64,000 nt of DNA from Schizophyllum amplum. Taxonomy: Eukaryota > Basidiomycota > Agaricomycetes > Agaricales > Schizophyllaceae. The notes beneath the pieces were generated by a model that did not search any database, had not been told where the DNA came from, and was given only the letters and a program-made list of their open reading frames with translations. The stretch lies in NCBI GenBank assembly GCA_007026445.1, contig VDMD01000009.1, positions 620,001 through 684,000 of the forward strand. The letters run 5' to 3'. Below, one piece after another: positions 47,972-57,638 of the stretch. How positions within the stretch are numbered: the first letter of the stretch is position 1; each line of letters starts with the position of its first letter. The position numbers and the translations under genes were made by a program.

Positions 47972-49291
47972 GGAAACTAAGAAAGCCGGGAACGACGCGT
48001 AGAGGGGACCGGGGGACGGGAGGAGGCGGCAAAACCCATGTCGCCCTTATAATAAAGGAACCTGGGCGGGACAAGGATACGTCGACGCGCGGGGGCGCGG
48101 GCGGTGCGATCGCATCGCGGACGCGACAAAGCACAATTGAGTCAAGACTCAAAGGTGGGCGCCAATTTCCGGAAAAGGCAATTGCCAATCGTGGTCGGAA
48201 GGTCGGGCCGGAGAAAGCGCTGGGAATTCCGTGCGAGCGAGGCGGACGGTTGATGAAGGGCCAGGGGGGCGCCGCTGCGCCGGGCGGGATGAAGGCAGCT
48301 GCGAGGACAGAGGTGAAGGGATTTTATGCAGCGCCGGTTTGTTCTCGCTGGTAGAACTGGTATGAAACTGGGGGGCGTCGAGACAGAAAAAATGCAGGCC
48401 GCGATACTCACCTCTGCAGATCCTCGTCTGTTGCGCCCCCAGAAAGCGCGGGAGCGACCCCGCAGAATACGGAGTTCAAAGGAGTTGGGCTCATAGAAGA
48501 CCACAACCCATCGCGCGCTATTGACGACGTTACAGGTGCTGACGTGCTGAATATCCGCAGCAGACTCGCTCTGCTCATGAAAGACCCGCTTCTTCACAAG
48601 CTAGTAGGAAGGAAGTGTCAGGTTCTTGCATGTCGGAGGCTGCTGGAGGTTCCCATGATCGAGATATGGATCAGCAGACGTTGAAGAGACACGCCATCGG
48701 GAGGCCACTGGCGCGACAAGGTACGTACTCGGATGCCCTTATCAGACAAGTGTTTTGAGGCGTTACTCTGTCGCTGCCATGTCATGACCGCCTCGTAGCG
48801 GGGGGTGGCACCAAGTTGTCGCGATCCCGAAGACCATATTGGAGCGCCAAGACTCCGTGAGGATCAGTCGCAGCGTCAGAGCGCAGGCGTCGGTCCGTGG
48901 ACGAACGTGATGGAAATGTGGCAAGACTTTGACGCGCAGCGAGTCGGTCGACCTGGAGACATCGCGCTCCGAGAACGGTGGCCTGCACAGGGGACATCAA
49001 ACGGCCAAAGTATGAAGCAGGCGTGAAGCAGCGCGCGCCGAGCACCATAGCAGTGTGATCTGGGGAGCCGATACATGGCAGAGAAGGCTTCGCGTTCAGA
49101 AGTCCGGTGAGAAGACAGCTCGTCTTGGAAAGCTGGGAGCCCTCACAGCTCATTGATATGGGCACACAGTTGAGCGACGCGACCGAGTGGATTCCAAGCA
49201 CAGTCTGACGATATTATACATTTTGAGTCGGACTACGTCCTCAATCATAATCACCACCTAGAAGAATGTCAACTATGCACGGCGCAACGTG
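47972..49291. other. Intergenic, no gene supported
   Basis: About 1.3 kb between the start of the MFS gene and the 3' end of RPC31. Short frames only; no domain seen. Confidence 0.5.
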
Positions 49292-50152
49292 TCAATTTCT
49301 GCACGTACCACCACCACCCGCGTCGTCACCGCCGCCTCCGTCGCCGAGGTTGTCCGCGTCGTCGTCCTCGCCGTTGTCGAAATAGTTCTCGGCGTAGTCG
49401 TTGTCGTACTCCTCGTCGACATCGTAGTCCTCTTGTTCGGCGTCGGAGCCGATCTGAGATCCTTCTTCACCCGACCCTTCCTAGGAAAGTGAGCGCGAGC
49501 GGGACGGGGATGTACGAGTAAGCGTACCTTCTCTTCGTCGTCTTCATTGAAATTGTCAAGATTGACTTTCTTCCGGGCCTTTGTACTGCCCAGAGCTATG
49601 AGGTCGTCAGTATGTGGCACTTTGGTGTATGATGGAAGGAAGCGTACCGCGACGTTTTCGTCCGGGGTTGAAGTAATCGTCGAACAACTCTGGGGGGAAG
49701 AATGGTGCGTGCAATTCCTTGCGCTTGAGGGTGGGCTGCGACGCTTCTGACTGTCGATATCGATCGGAGTACCGAGGAAGATCTGCAGAAGGATGAGGTT
49801 CGAAGCACTGGCCGGCAAGAAGGGCACGCACCATCGCTCTTCGTGGTTTCAACAACGTAGTAAGCGGAGCCGCGCAGTCGAGCAGCGAAGCCCATCTGGA
49901 TTGCAGCAATTTTCTTTTCATCTTCATTGTATTCTTCCATTACAGGTTGTTGTACAGGCTATTGCACATTTATCAACGTACAGCTTGCACCGGCGACATG
50001 ACCACATACATACTGGATACAGCGCTGTCCCTTCCCTCGACATAGACTGAATGTCTGCAAAAGTGAGGCCCATGGGCGGCTGGTTTCCGCCGCCGAAGCC
50101 ACCGCGGCCTCCGCCGCGAGCGCCGCCACGACCTCTTCCGCGACCGCCCATT
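49292..50152 (-). CDS. RPC31: RNA polymerase III subunit RPC31/RPC7
   Basis: Subunit of the initiation-specific RPC82/RPC34/RPC31 subcomplex of RNA polymerase III in the nucleus. Five exons, about 215 residues. The N-terminus is Gly/Arg-rich (MGGRGRGRGGARGGG) and then PPMGLTFADIQSMSREGTAL. The core has RYSDRYRQS, KRKELHAPFFPPELFDDYFNP and, after splicing, STKARKKVNLDNFNEDDEEKE. The C-terminus is the expected acidic tail (DAEQEDYDVDEEYDNDYAEN, GEDDADNL), ending with a Gly/Asp run and CRN. It diverges from YRA1 with 217 bp between the two start codons. Confidence 0.9.
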
Positions 50153-50369
50153 GTTTTCGCGCAAGGAAGAGAAGAAAGACGGAGCAATTTGTCACTGTTT
50201 GGTTGTGCACGCGTTGCCCGTCAACTCGCGACGCCAAGCAAAGCCAAACCTTCCGCCCGCTCTTTCTTCCAACGGTCACCTCGCCCAGCAGCTCTCCCGC
50301 TCGTCGCCCCAGTCGCTCGTCCTCGTCCCCTCCGCTCGTCCCCAGATCAGCCACACAGTTGCAGAAACA
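50153..50369. promoter_or_regulatory. Divergent promoter between RPC31 and YRA1
   Basis: 217 bp separate the ATGs of RPC31 (-) and YRA1 (+), so both must start transcription within it or use its flanks. The half next to YRA1 is pyrimidine-rich and no TATA box is evident, as is usual for housekeeping genes. Confidence 0.6.
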
Positions 50370-51839
50370 ATGGACAAGGCCCTTGACGAGGTGCGGGATC
50401 CTGTCTTTGTAAAGCGGCGCCCTCAGCATATTGACCTTTCGCGCGCTCCAGATTATTGCGACCCGCCCCCGTGGTGGTGGTCGCCGTAATGGCGTCCGTC
50501 GTGGCGGCGCGAAGGCTCAAATCCTCGGCAACGGTAACGTCCGTCCGGCGAGGACTCCCGTCGTGACCAACCGTCCCGCTGCCGTGTCAGCCCAGCCCTC
50601 CGACAAAATCATCGTATCCAATCTGCCCCTCGACGTGAATGAAGCCGCTGTGAAGGTTCGTGCTGGCTCATTCTATCGGTAGCGTAGTTGCTTATCTCAT
50701 TTCCAGGAACTCTTCGCCAGCACTGTCGGCCCCCTCCGCACCGTCATGATCCACTACGACGCCGGAGGTCGCTCCAAGGGCATCGCCGTTGTCAACTTCC
50801 AACGCGCTGGTGACGGCAACAAGGCCTACCAGCAGTACAACAACCGGCTCATCGACGGCAGTTAGTATCGCCTCCTCTCATCCCACCCCTCATCATCTGG
50901 GTTGCGCATCGGCACGAACCCGCTCCTGAGCTGTCCGGAAACCTTATGCTGCCTCATGCCATCCGCTGAAGCCTGGCGGCAGGCACCTAGAGGGCGCTGT
51001 CTGGTGAAGCTCATCGGTCGTCGTGGCGTCACTCTTGGCCCACACGTACCTGGGTGGTACCCATGACCTACATTGCACATGCAGTCGTGCTATGCGCGAC
51101 TGCAGGGCGATCCAAGCTGCGGGTTGAGCTGCTCCCCGACGTGCACGGCGCTTCGCAATTAGTCCGACGAAGACCAGAGCAAGGGCACGCAGTAGAGCGA
51201 ACGGCTAACTCTGTGCTCTACGGGCGAAGAAGTGCAGACCCCGCTATGGGGCTCACTCATAACGAGCAAGGCCTGGACGTTATCGAGGTGGCGGCGGCGC
51301 TCGATATATGGAACCAAGATATGGCTAGAGGCAGCGGAGGTTTTCGACATGACGGAGGCGGTTTGATGCTGACCTTAGTGCATCTCTACACTACCTTTCT
51401 CCGTGCGCAAACCCTCCCATGCTCCGGTTCATGGTCTCGTTTGCGTTCCGCGAATAACCGCCACGTCAACAGAACGCCCGATGAAGGTCGAAATCGTCTT
51501 CGATCCCTCTCGCCCTGCGACGCAGTCCCTGGTCCAGCGCGTGGCTCCCGCACCTGCAGCAGCAGCGGCCTCTGGCGCCCCTAGGTTCGTCATCCCTTTG
51601 CTGTCATCTGCATATATACTCATCGACTTCAAGGGGAGCAAGTGGTCGTGGTGGACGTCGGGGTGGAGGCCGTGGCCGTGGCGGAGGCCGCCGCGGTGAA
51701 CGTCCGGCTAAGAGCGCGGCCGACTTGGACGCCGAAATGGAGGTGGGTCTCCTCTCGCTGCTAGTGTTTGGCAGACACTCATACTCTCTAGGACTATACC
51801 CAGCAGAGCGCTGCTCCCGCTCAGCCAGCAGCGGCCTGA
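50370..51839 (+). CDS. YRA1: mRNA export adaptor YRA1/ALYREF (RRM protein)
   Basis: Nuclear REF-type adaptor linking mRNPs to the export receptor within TREX. Six exons (50370-50390, 50452-50655, 50707-50860, 51473-51584, 51634-51742, 51804-51839) give 211 residues. MDKALDEIIATRPRGGG is the N-terminal UAP56/Sub2-binding box, assembled from a 21-nt first exon. The RRM spans about residues 56-131: RNP2 KIIVSNLP, then ELFASTVGPLRTVMIHYD and the RNP1-like SKGIAVVNF, NNRLIDGKRPMKVEI. An Ala/Pro linker is followed by an RGG region (GRGGRRGGGRGRGGGRR) and the C-box KSAADLDAEME. Intron 3 (50861-51472) is 612 nt against about 50-60 nt for the others and uses a weaker GTTAGT donor; retention would add one Ser and stop. 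This recalls the large regulatory intron of yeast YRA1. Confidence 0.93.
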
Positions 51840-52338
51840 GCAAGTCTTTCGATCTGGGTTACCCTAGAAGGGTTTGGTCTTCTCTTCCCCGTCTCCTCTC
51901 TTCTGATATTGTACCGCTAAATCGCTCTTATGCCCAGTCTATGTGTGCAGTCTCGTTTGTCTGTCGTCTCTCGTCGCCACTTTGTCGTTACTCATACTCT
52001 ACATATAAACCTCGGACTGGTGATGTATATCGCGCAACGCTGTTATTTGGCCTTCCTCTTTTGACCCGCTTCATGTCGTGGTGACGACGTTGGCCTACTT
52101 GTCGCGGACGGCGGAAACGACGAGGTCTTCTTCTCGTGAACGCAACAAGGCCCGCCCAATGCGGAAAGAGTGCATCACAAAGTTTAGACATGCGTAAACA
52201 AGACACGCACCGGACCCAAATCCTGGCGATATGTCAGCTGCATTTTGTCTTGCACCCTGTTGGTGAGTTCCTACTTCTGAATGTGTGATGGAGGTTGCTG
52301 ACGGTAGACTTGCAGCTTTGCCTTAGAGAAGACTGACA
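51840..52338. other. Intergenic (YRA1 3' region and MYND gene promoter)
   Basis: About 500 bp with no gene seen. Confidence 0.5.
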
Positions 52339-53931
52339 ATGGCCTCAAAACGTCAGAAAGGGTCATCCTCAAGGAACGAAGGAAGTTTCCCCTGGCAAAG
52401 TCAAGGGGGCTCCTCCACCAGAAAGGAAACAGTTTACCAGCGTTCTGATCTGTCTTCGTATAGAGGAGATGGCTCTGGAAATCTCAAGGTGACGCCGGAA
52501 ATGTCGAAAATCATCTTGCAAGCAGGATATCTTTCAACAACTGTGGGCGGTCAAACGCTCCGAAATCTCTACTTCGATGGTGCGCTATTCCTCGTGGTCC
52601 GACTTCAAGCGTTGACTTCGAGTAAATGTGCAGGCTCGTCCTCATTTGAAGCCAGCAAATTGACACCATTCGGTTTTTACTGCTACCTTGGAGAGGTGGA
52701 CCTAGTCAAACAAGTGAGTGGCATCCCGTCTTACGTCGCGCGCTTTTGCTTAGCATATACCCAGGCTGTCGAATCAGGGAACGCTCCTGATATCGAAGGG
52801 ACGGAAACGCCATATGAATTTGGCTACATTACTTTGACCGTGTCCGGCGGGCAGCGTGTCCAGACTTATGGCAAAAAAGACAGGCACGACGAGACGCTCC
52901 GATACCTCTTCTCCGTCGGCGCTCCAGTCGACCTGCCGGATATTGCGGGCTACACGGCGCTCCAGCACGTCACGATGAATCATACGGCTCGCATAGATCT
53001 GGCGAGAATACTTATCGAGGAAGGACGTGCGGCCGTAAATCACCGTAACCGCTACGGGGAGGTCGCGCTGATGTTGTGCTTCCACTCCAACATTATCCCT
53101 TCGGTGGACCTGCTGATGGAGCACGGCGCGGAGGTCGACGTCGCGGATGCGGACGGCATAACGCCGAGGAACTTCATGATCAAGGCTGGGCCGCAGGTCG
53201 TGGCATGTATGCAGAAGTGGTTGAGGAAGCGGAGTGGGGAGACGCGGCCTATGGAGAACACGAAGAGGTGCGACGCGTGCGGGACCGTGGGCAAGGACGC
53301 CGAGGTCTTGAAGATGTGCGCCAAGTGCCGCACTGTGCGATACTGCAATGCGACTTGCCAACGTCAGCCATCTATTTGTCCGCTGTTTCTCAGAGCTGAC
53401 TTATCCTTAGGCGCTCACTGGCCTTCTCATAAGACCGTGTGTCGGCCATTCTCTGCCGATAACTGCGTCACCGTGAAGCCTTACTTCACAAATTCAAGCG
53501 CTAAAATACAACCTTCGGCCGATCTTATGCGCTCGTTTCTGCAGATCCCGGCCCCTCCCACGCCCACCACTCATCGTCGCCACGCACACGTCCCGAAGAG
53601 CACACCCAAGACGAAGTCTGCGGGGGCTTCCGCGTCCGGCCCTGCGAAGAACCTCATCGTCAAGGTTCAGGTGCCGATCAACTTATTCTCCCTAGCCTCC
53701 ATCGGCGGCCCCGCGGCGCACAGAGAAAATGGACCGATGATGCTGTACACGAAGAAGCGCGATCTCGTATGTGACGTCTTACGGGAGGGCAACGGCGAAC
53801 AGTACGACAGACTGTGGAAGACGGTCGTCGATCATGGGGTGGGCGGCGCGAAGGCCTACTTCGCCGCGGAGCTCAGGAGTAGGGAGGAGCTGGTGATCAA
53901 GCTGGAGCCGCTTGCGGAGCAGCCTTTCTAG
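52339..53931 (+). CDS. Ankyrin-repeat and MYND zinc-finger protein
   Basis: Agaricomycete-type protein with two to three ankyrin repeats and a MYND finger, probably a protein-protein adaptor; target unknown. Introns 52580-52633 (54 nt), 52714-52764 (51 nt) and 53363-53410 (48 nt) are all multiples of three without stops, so only splice signals and domain continuity reveal them. Spliced length 479 residues. Ankyrin-like blocks: DLPDIAGYTALQHVTMNHTA and VNHRNRYGEVALMLCF, VDVADADGITPRNFM. The MYND finger begins at Cys276 (CDACGTVGKDAEVLKMCAKC, then VRYCNATCQ) and is completed across intron 3 by RAHWPSHKTVC, giving the full Cys/His set. The C-terminal about 120 residues are a variable domain. Confidence 0.85.
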   Translation: MASKRQKGSSSRNEGSFPWQSQGGSSTRKETVYQRSDLSSYRGDGSGNLKVTPEMSKIILQAGYLSTTVGGQTLRNLYFDGALFLVVRLQALTSSKCAGSSSFEASKLTPFGFYCYLGEVDLVKQVSGIPSYVARFCLAYTQAVESGNAPDIEGTETPYEFGYITLTVSGGQRVQTYGKKDRHDETLRYLFSVGAPVDLPDIAGYTALQHVTMNHTARIDLARILIEEGRAAVNHRNRYGEVALMLCFHSNIIPSVDLLMEHGAEVDVADADGITPRNFMIKAGPQVVACMQKWLRKRSGETRPMENTKRCDACGTVGKDAEVLKMCAKCRTVRYCNATCQRQPSICPLFLRADLSLGAHWPSHKTVCRPFSADNCVTVKPYFTNSSAKIQPSADLMRSFLQIPAPPTPTTHRRHAHVPKSTPKTKSAGASASGPAKNLIVKVQVPINLFSLASIGGPAAHRENGPMMLYTKKRDLVCDVLREGNGEQYDRLWKTVVDHGVGGAKAYFAAELRSREELVIKLEPLAEQPF

Positions 53932-56802
53932 GTGTGTATATCTCTTATCGATACCACTCCATTGCGCTCAACTTGCCCAACAGCGATGGGTCCTCTTTGC
54001 TTCTTGTCGATGTCGATCTTCCTTAATGACGAAAGCTCAGAGGCTGAAGGCTACAATGAAGCCTGTAAAGCCTACTGGATACGCTTCCTAATGTGCCTCG
54101 GGTCGATGCGGTCAGGATGGGCAAAGGGGAGCCGGTGGCTTAGCACGAAGTTATTTGGGTTGTACACCGCGCTGAGGTCAAACCGAGGGGCGGTATCGCG
54201 AATTTGGAAGGTGAGATCCAAGTTGCCCTGGTCGAGCGTCAGGATAAGAAACCGATGGTGACGTGGCCGGAGATGACCACTGAAATGTGTTCGAACCTCA
54301 GGCTTGCCTTCAGTGTACACAGCAGGACCAGGGCAATGCTGTTTGCTGCGTACAAGGACCCTAGGAGAGGCGTTATCGGTCGTGCACACGTGGACAAATA
54401 CCAGAATACGGACAGATTGCATGCACGTTATGGAGACACTGCCTTCTGTACAACCCAATTCGCCCTCAGCCTGTCAGACGACATAACTATCCTACTGCAC
54501 TAGCGCAACGCTCTCGAACAATCAATGAGCAGCACAAGTCTAGCAAGAACAACGAGTTCAGGCTCGACTCGCCATCCTACCCTCATGGTGTGCGACTACT
54601 ACCCGCCATCTCACTAAAGCGTAGTCCGCAAAGCAAGGCAAAGACTGCAAGTTCTGGCCACCCATTTTTACGCGCGAAAATGAGGGCCTCGGGTCAGCTC
54701 ATCCCGCTGGACCATCGGACGAGTAGGGAGCTGTCAGCCTCGCGTTGTAGGCACGCCGTATTGACATTCACTGGCAATTGTATCAATGTATGACGGTTGA
54801 TTAATTTATATATATAAAGGTCCATGGCCATAACGGCAGGGGATTCGGGGGTCATTCGGGATTTTGGTGGCTGTAGCCACGCGCAAACCACACCGGCTAG
54901 GCCCAGGGCCGCCAAAGCTTGGCCAAAGCGGAGTGGACACTGACTTCATATCCCTTCGCTGTCCGTCGTCTGAGTCCGCATGAGCGCCCTTATGCGCCCA
55001 TATATACTCTCAGGCTCTCCCTCTCGTGCTTGTCGCTCTCGGGTCTCTCGGAAAACTTGAAGGACGCCGCATAGTATACGGCACAGTGGTCACTGGTGGT
55101 TGACTCAGCGCACGGCGGCGACTGGCAGCTCGTGTACTCCACCATCTTGGTTTGGCGCCGAAGATAAGCAACTTCGTCGACGACACATCTGCGCAGTATA
55201 TGAGGGTCATTCAAGTCGTGGAGGGCATTGTTTTGCAAGGATAAGGGAGCTGGTGGGCGAGTGCGTGGTGGTCCCGCCCCAATGAGCGGTTGAGATGGGC
55301 TGAGGGGGTTCCAGCGTGGGCATCTTCCGTTGTAAGTGGATCCCGCTGACGAGGGCGACGTCCAGATCGACAGGCACTACGGCGTTGCGCACTTCGAGCG
55401 TCTCAGCGGCTACGGCCGGGACGACCTCCTTGGCTTAGCAGGTGCGGCTGTACGCGAGATCATCAGCCTGTGAGTTGCCATTAACGAGGAAATGGTCACC
55501 ATGGAAATCGACGAACTCTCCGCCCCATTCATCCGGGACATGAGCTCATTGTGTCTTTCAGGCCAGTACCCGGGGGCATGTTCACCATTGTCGAATGCGC
55601 TGTAGCGGCTTACGTCGTCACAGAGTTAGCTCCCGACTACAGGACTTTCCTGTATCTGTCCGTGTGGTATGTGCGCATGCTTTTTAAGACGCTGCGACGG
55701 CCGGCGGCGGCGCCTATGGCCTACGATGGTCCTGCATGTGAGCGCGCGGGTATGTGACGCTCCTGGAAGCTGGTCAGAGCAACCGGTAGCCTTCCGCTCC
55801 CAGAGCTGTTCCGCACGATGGGCGGCGCAGCCGACCGTCTCGTCGTTCTTCTCCAACAGCACTTTGACGAGTGCATGAACGCGGTCGACCTGGCTGCGTC
55901 CCGGTCCATGTGAGTAGTTGGATGGCGAGCAGCGTATGGAGACGAAGGTGAGTAAATTTACATCGTTCAATGGATCAGGAAATGCTGAATGACTTACAGC
56001 TTGCGCAACTGGATCACGAGCTGCACGACCTCATTGGCACCCCCGCGTAGGAATCCCTCATCGCAGCCACGTGATCAAGGCCAGTTGACTGATATTATCG
56101 CTCGCCGAAGTGCGTGTCACCCGATGGCAGTATATGTATCAGCGCGGAGCGGTCATCGCATAATCTGTCGAGGGTAGACGCCCCAGGACGCACGACTGTG
56201 AGTGCTCGATATCTATGTATGGCTGGAGGGAGGCAGCTCAACTGGCGCCGCTGATGTTGCGTTAAGTTCGCTTCAATGCTCTGGCGTAGGAAACCTTCTT
56301 TGACATCTTTCTTTGTACGCCAAGACTATGTCTGTCTAGCGACTCCCGTCAGCGTAAGACCCAAAAGGACATTATGTGAAATGTACCGCTTTCTGAAGAA
56401 CACGTTCTTTGTGCCAGTCTCTACCATCGTAAGCCTGAGCCTAAGCCCTCCCCAAGCCCGCCGGCGGGCTGGGCTCGGCTTTGCAGGGCCGGGCTGGGCC
56501 GGGTATCGAGGCTTGAGCCCGAGCCCGCACAACACTACGAGTCATAGAGCAAGATATCCGGGATCCTGAAGTTGAAGAAGGGCCATTTGAGGCGACATAA
56601 CATGGCGGCGCGCATAGCGGCGGGGCGTGGGAATGATGGCCTTTGTGACTGCTTTGCTCAGAAATGGTCTACTATTTTACAAACCGCTGTGATACATAGC
56701 GTGGTGTCAATTACCTCCCGCCGGCTATGACATCTTATATTGCCACCTCATTTTGAACACCTCGGACCACTCCTTCCTCACGCTTCGCGCTTCCTACTTG
56801 AG
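53932..56802. other. Gene-poor stretch with coding-like remnants
   Basis: About 2.9 kb without a supported gene. On the plus strand, 55332-55470 reads DPADEGDVQIDRHYGVAHFE and continues GYGRDDLLGLAGAAVREIISL up to a GTGAGT donor, and an acceptor at 55560-55561 could join PVPGGMFTIVECAVAAYVV. I cannot assign a start, a stop or a family, so this may be a decayed gene. The GC-rich palindromic block at 56431-56528 is listed separately. Confidence 0.35.
56431..56528. repeat. GC-rich nested palindrome, possible transposon end
   Basis: Repeated AAGCC, GAGCCC and GGGCCGGGCT blocks around the perfect 16-bp palindrome AGCCCGCCGGCGGGCT at 56455-56470. The pattern is reminiscent of GC-rich terminal repeats of DNA transposons, but no partner end or transposase was found. 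Confidence 0.4.
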
Positions 56803-57274
56803 CTACCTCTTGCTGACAAATTGTGGCATACCCTCGCGATCCAGCTCAATGAACGCTTGCTGCGCGGCAAGTTCAGCGGCCTCATACTGATTAGGAGAAT
56901 TCGCTGTGCCATAGTCGTAGCCGTTCACTGCGAATACTTCAGCTCACGCACGATAGCCTTGTCAGAAGGTTACACGCACTGAATACAGTGCAACGCCACA
57001 TTGTGCCCTTAGCGTCAGTGGGTACCAGCTTGTAAGTCGGAGTTGGCCAGCCGTAACTGTTGACACGGTTACGAAGCCTGGGCTTCCAGTCTATATTCGG
57101 CGTCAGAAAAGTCCTCGTCTGAATCTTGACAGCCCGACACGTACGATCAGCTACCTTTGTTTGAGCTGCCAACTTGCCGGAAGACCGCTCATTGATCATG
57201 GGAAGGACTTGACGAGGCTTCGAAGTATCGTTCGTGATAGTCGCAGCATTGATGTCACCGACCCTATCAATCAT
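56803..57274 (-). CDS. Small double-stranded-RNA-binding-domain protein
   Basis: Three exons (57274-57145, 57090-56980, 56927-56803) give 121 residues; starting at the in-frame Met at 57331 would give 140. The first intron (54 nt, GTACGT donor) is in frame and stop-free; the second (52 nt, GTGCGT) is needed to reach the C-terminal half. Spliced, the protein ends in a dsRNA-binding motif: WKPRLRNRVNSYGWPTPTYK, a variable loop with MWRCTVFMNGYDYGTANSPN, and the final helix QYEAAELAAQQAFIELDREG. The alpha-beta-beta-beta-alpha order and the Ala-rich last helix match dsRBMs, though the basic KKxAK patch is replaced by NQYEA, so RNA affinity may be weak. Agaricomycetes carry families of such short proteins of unknown role. 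Confidence 0.68.
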
Positions 57275-57638
57275 GGCTGAGCCTATGCAATGTGTTTTCA
57301 GATGACCGTCATTCAGGGTCAATTCACCCACTGGTACCGAGCACCTCAGGTGGGGACTTCGCTACGATGCTACTGCTCGCATCTGACGTAGAGTTGTTCA
57401 CCGCGTTCACCTGCGAAGGCGTTGAGTGCAAGGTAGACTTCGGTTATGGGACCTCTTGCTACATCGCCTGCAGAATACATCCAGACCGTATCGTGCGTGA
57501 ACGCTATGTCGCGATCCGGCCGCTAGTCGTTAGAATATCAAGCGTTATTACCGGCGTACGTCCGGAAGCTCAAGGACGTACCTGGCTCAACGTATGACGA
57601 TTGTGGGCGTCAGATGGATGGTAGGTCTGATCACACGG

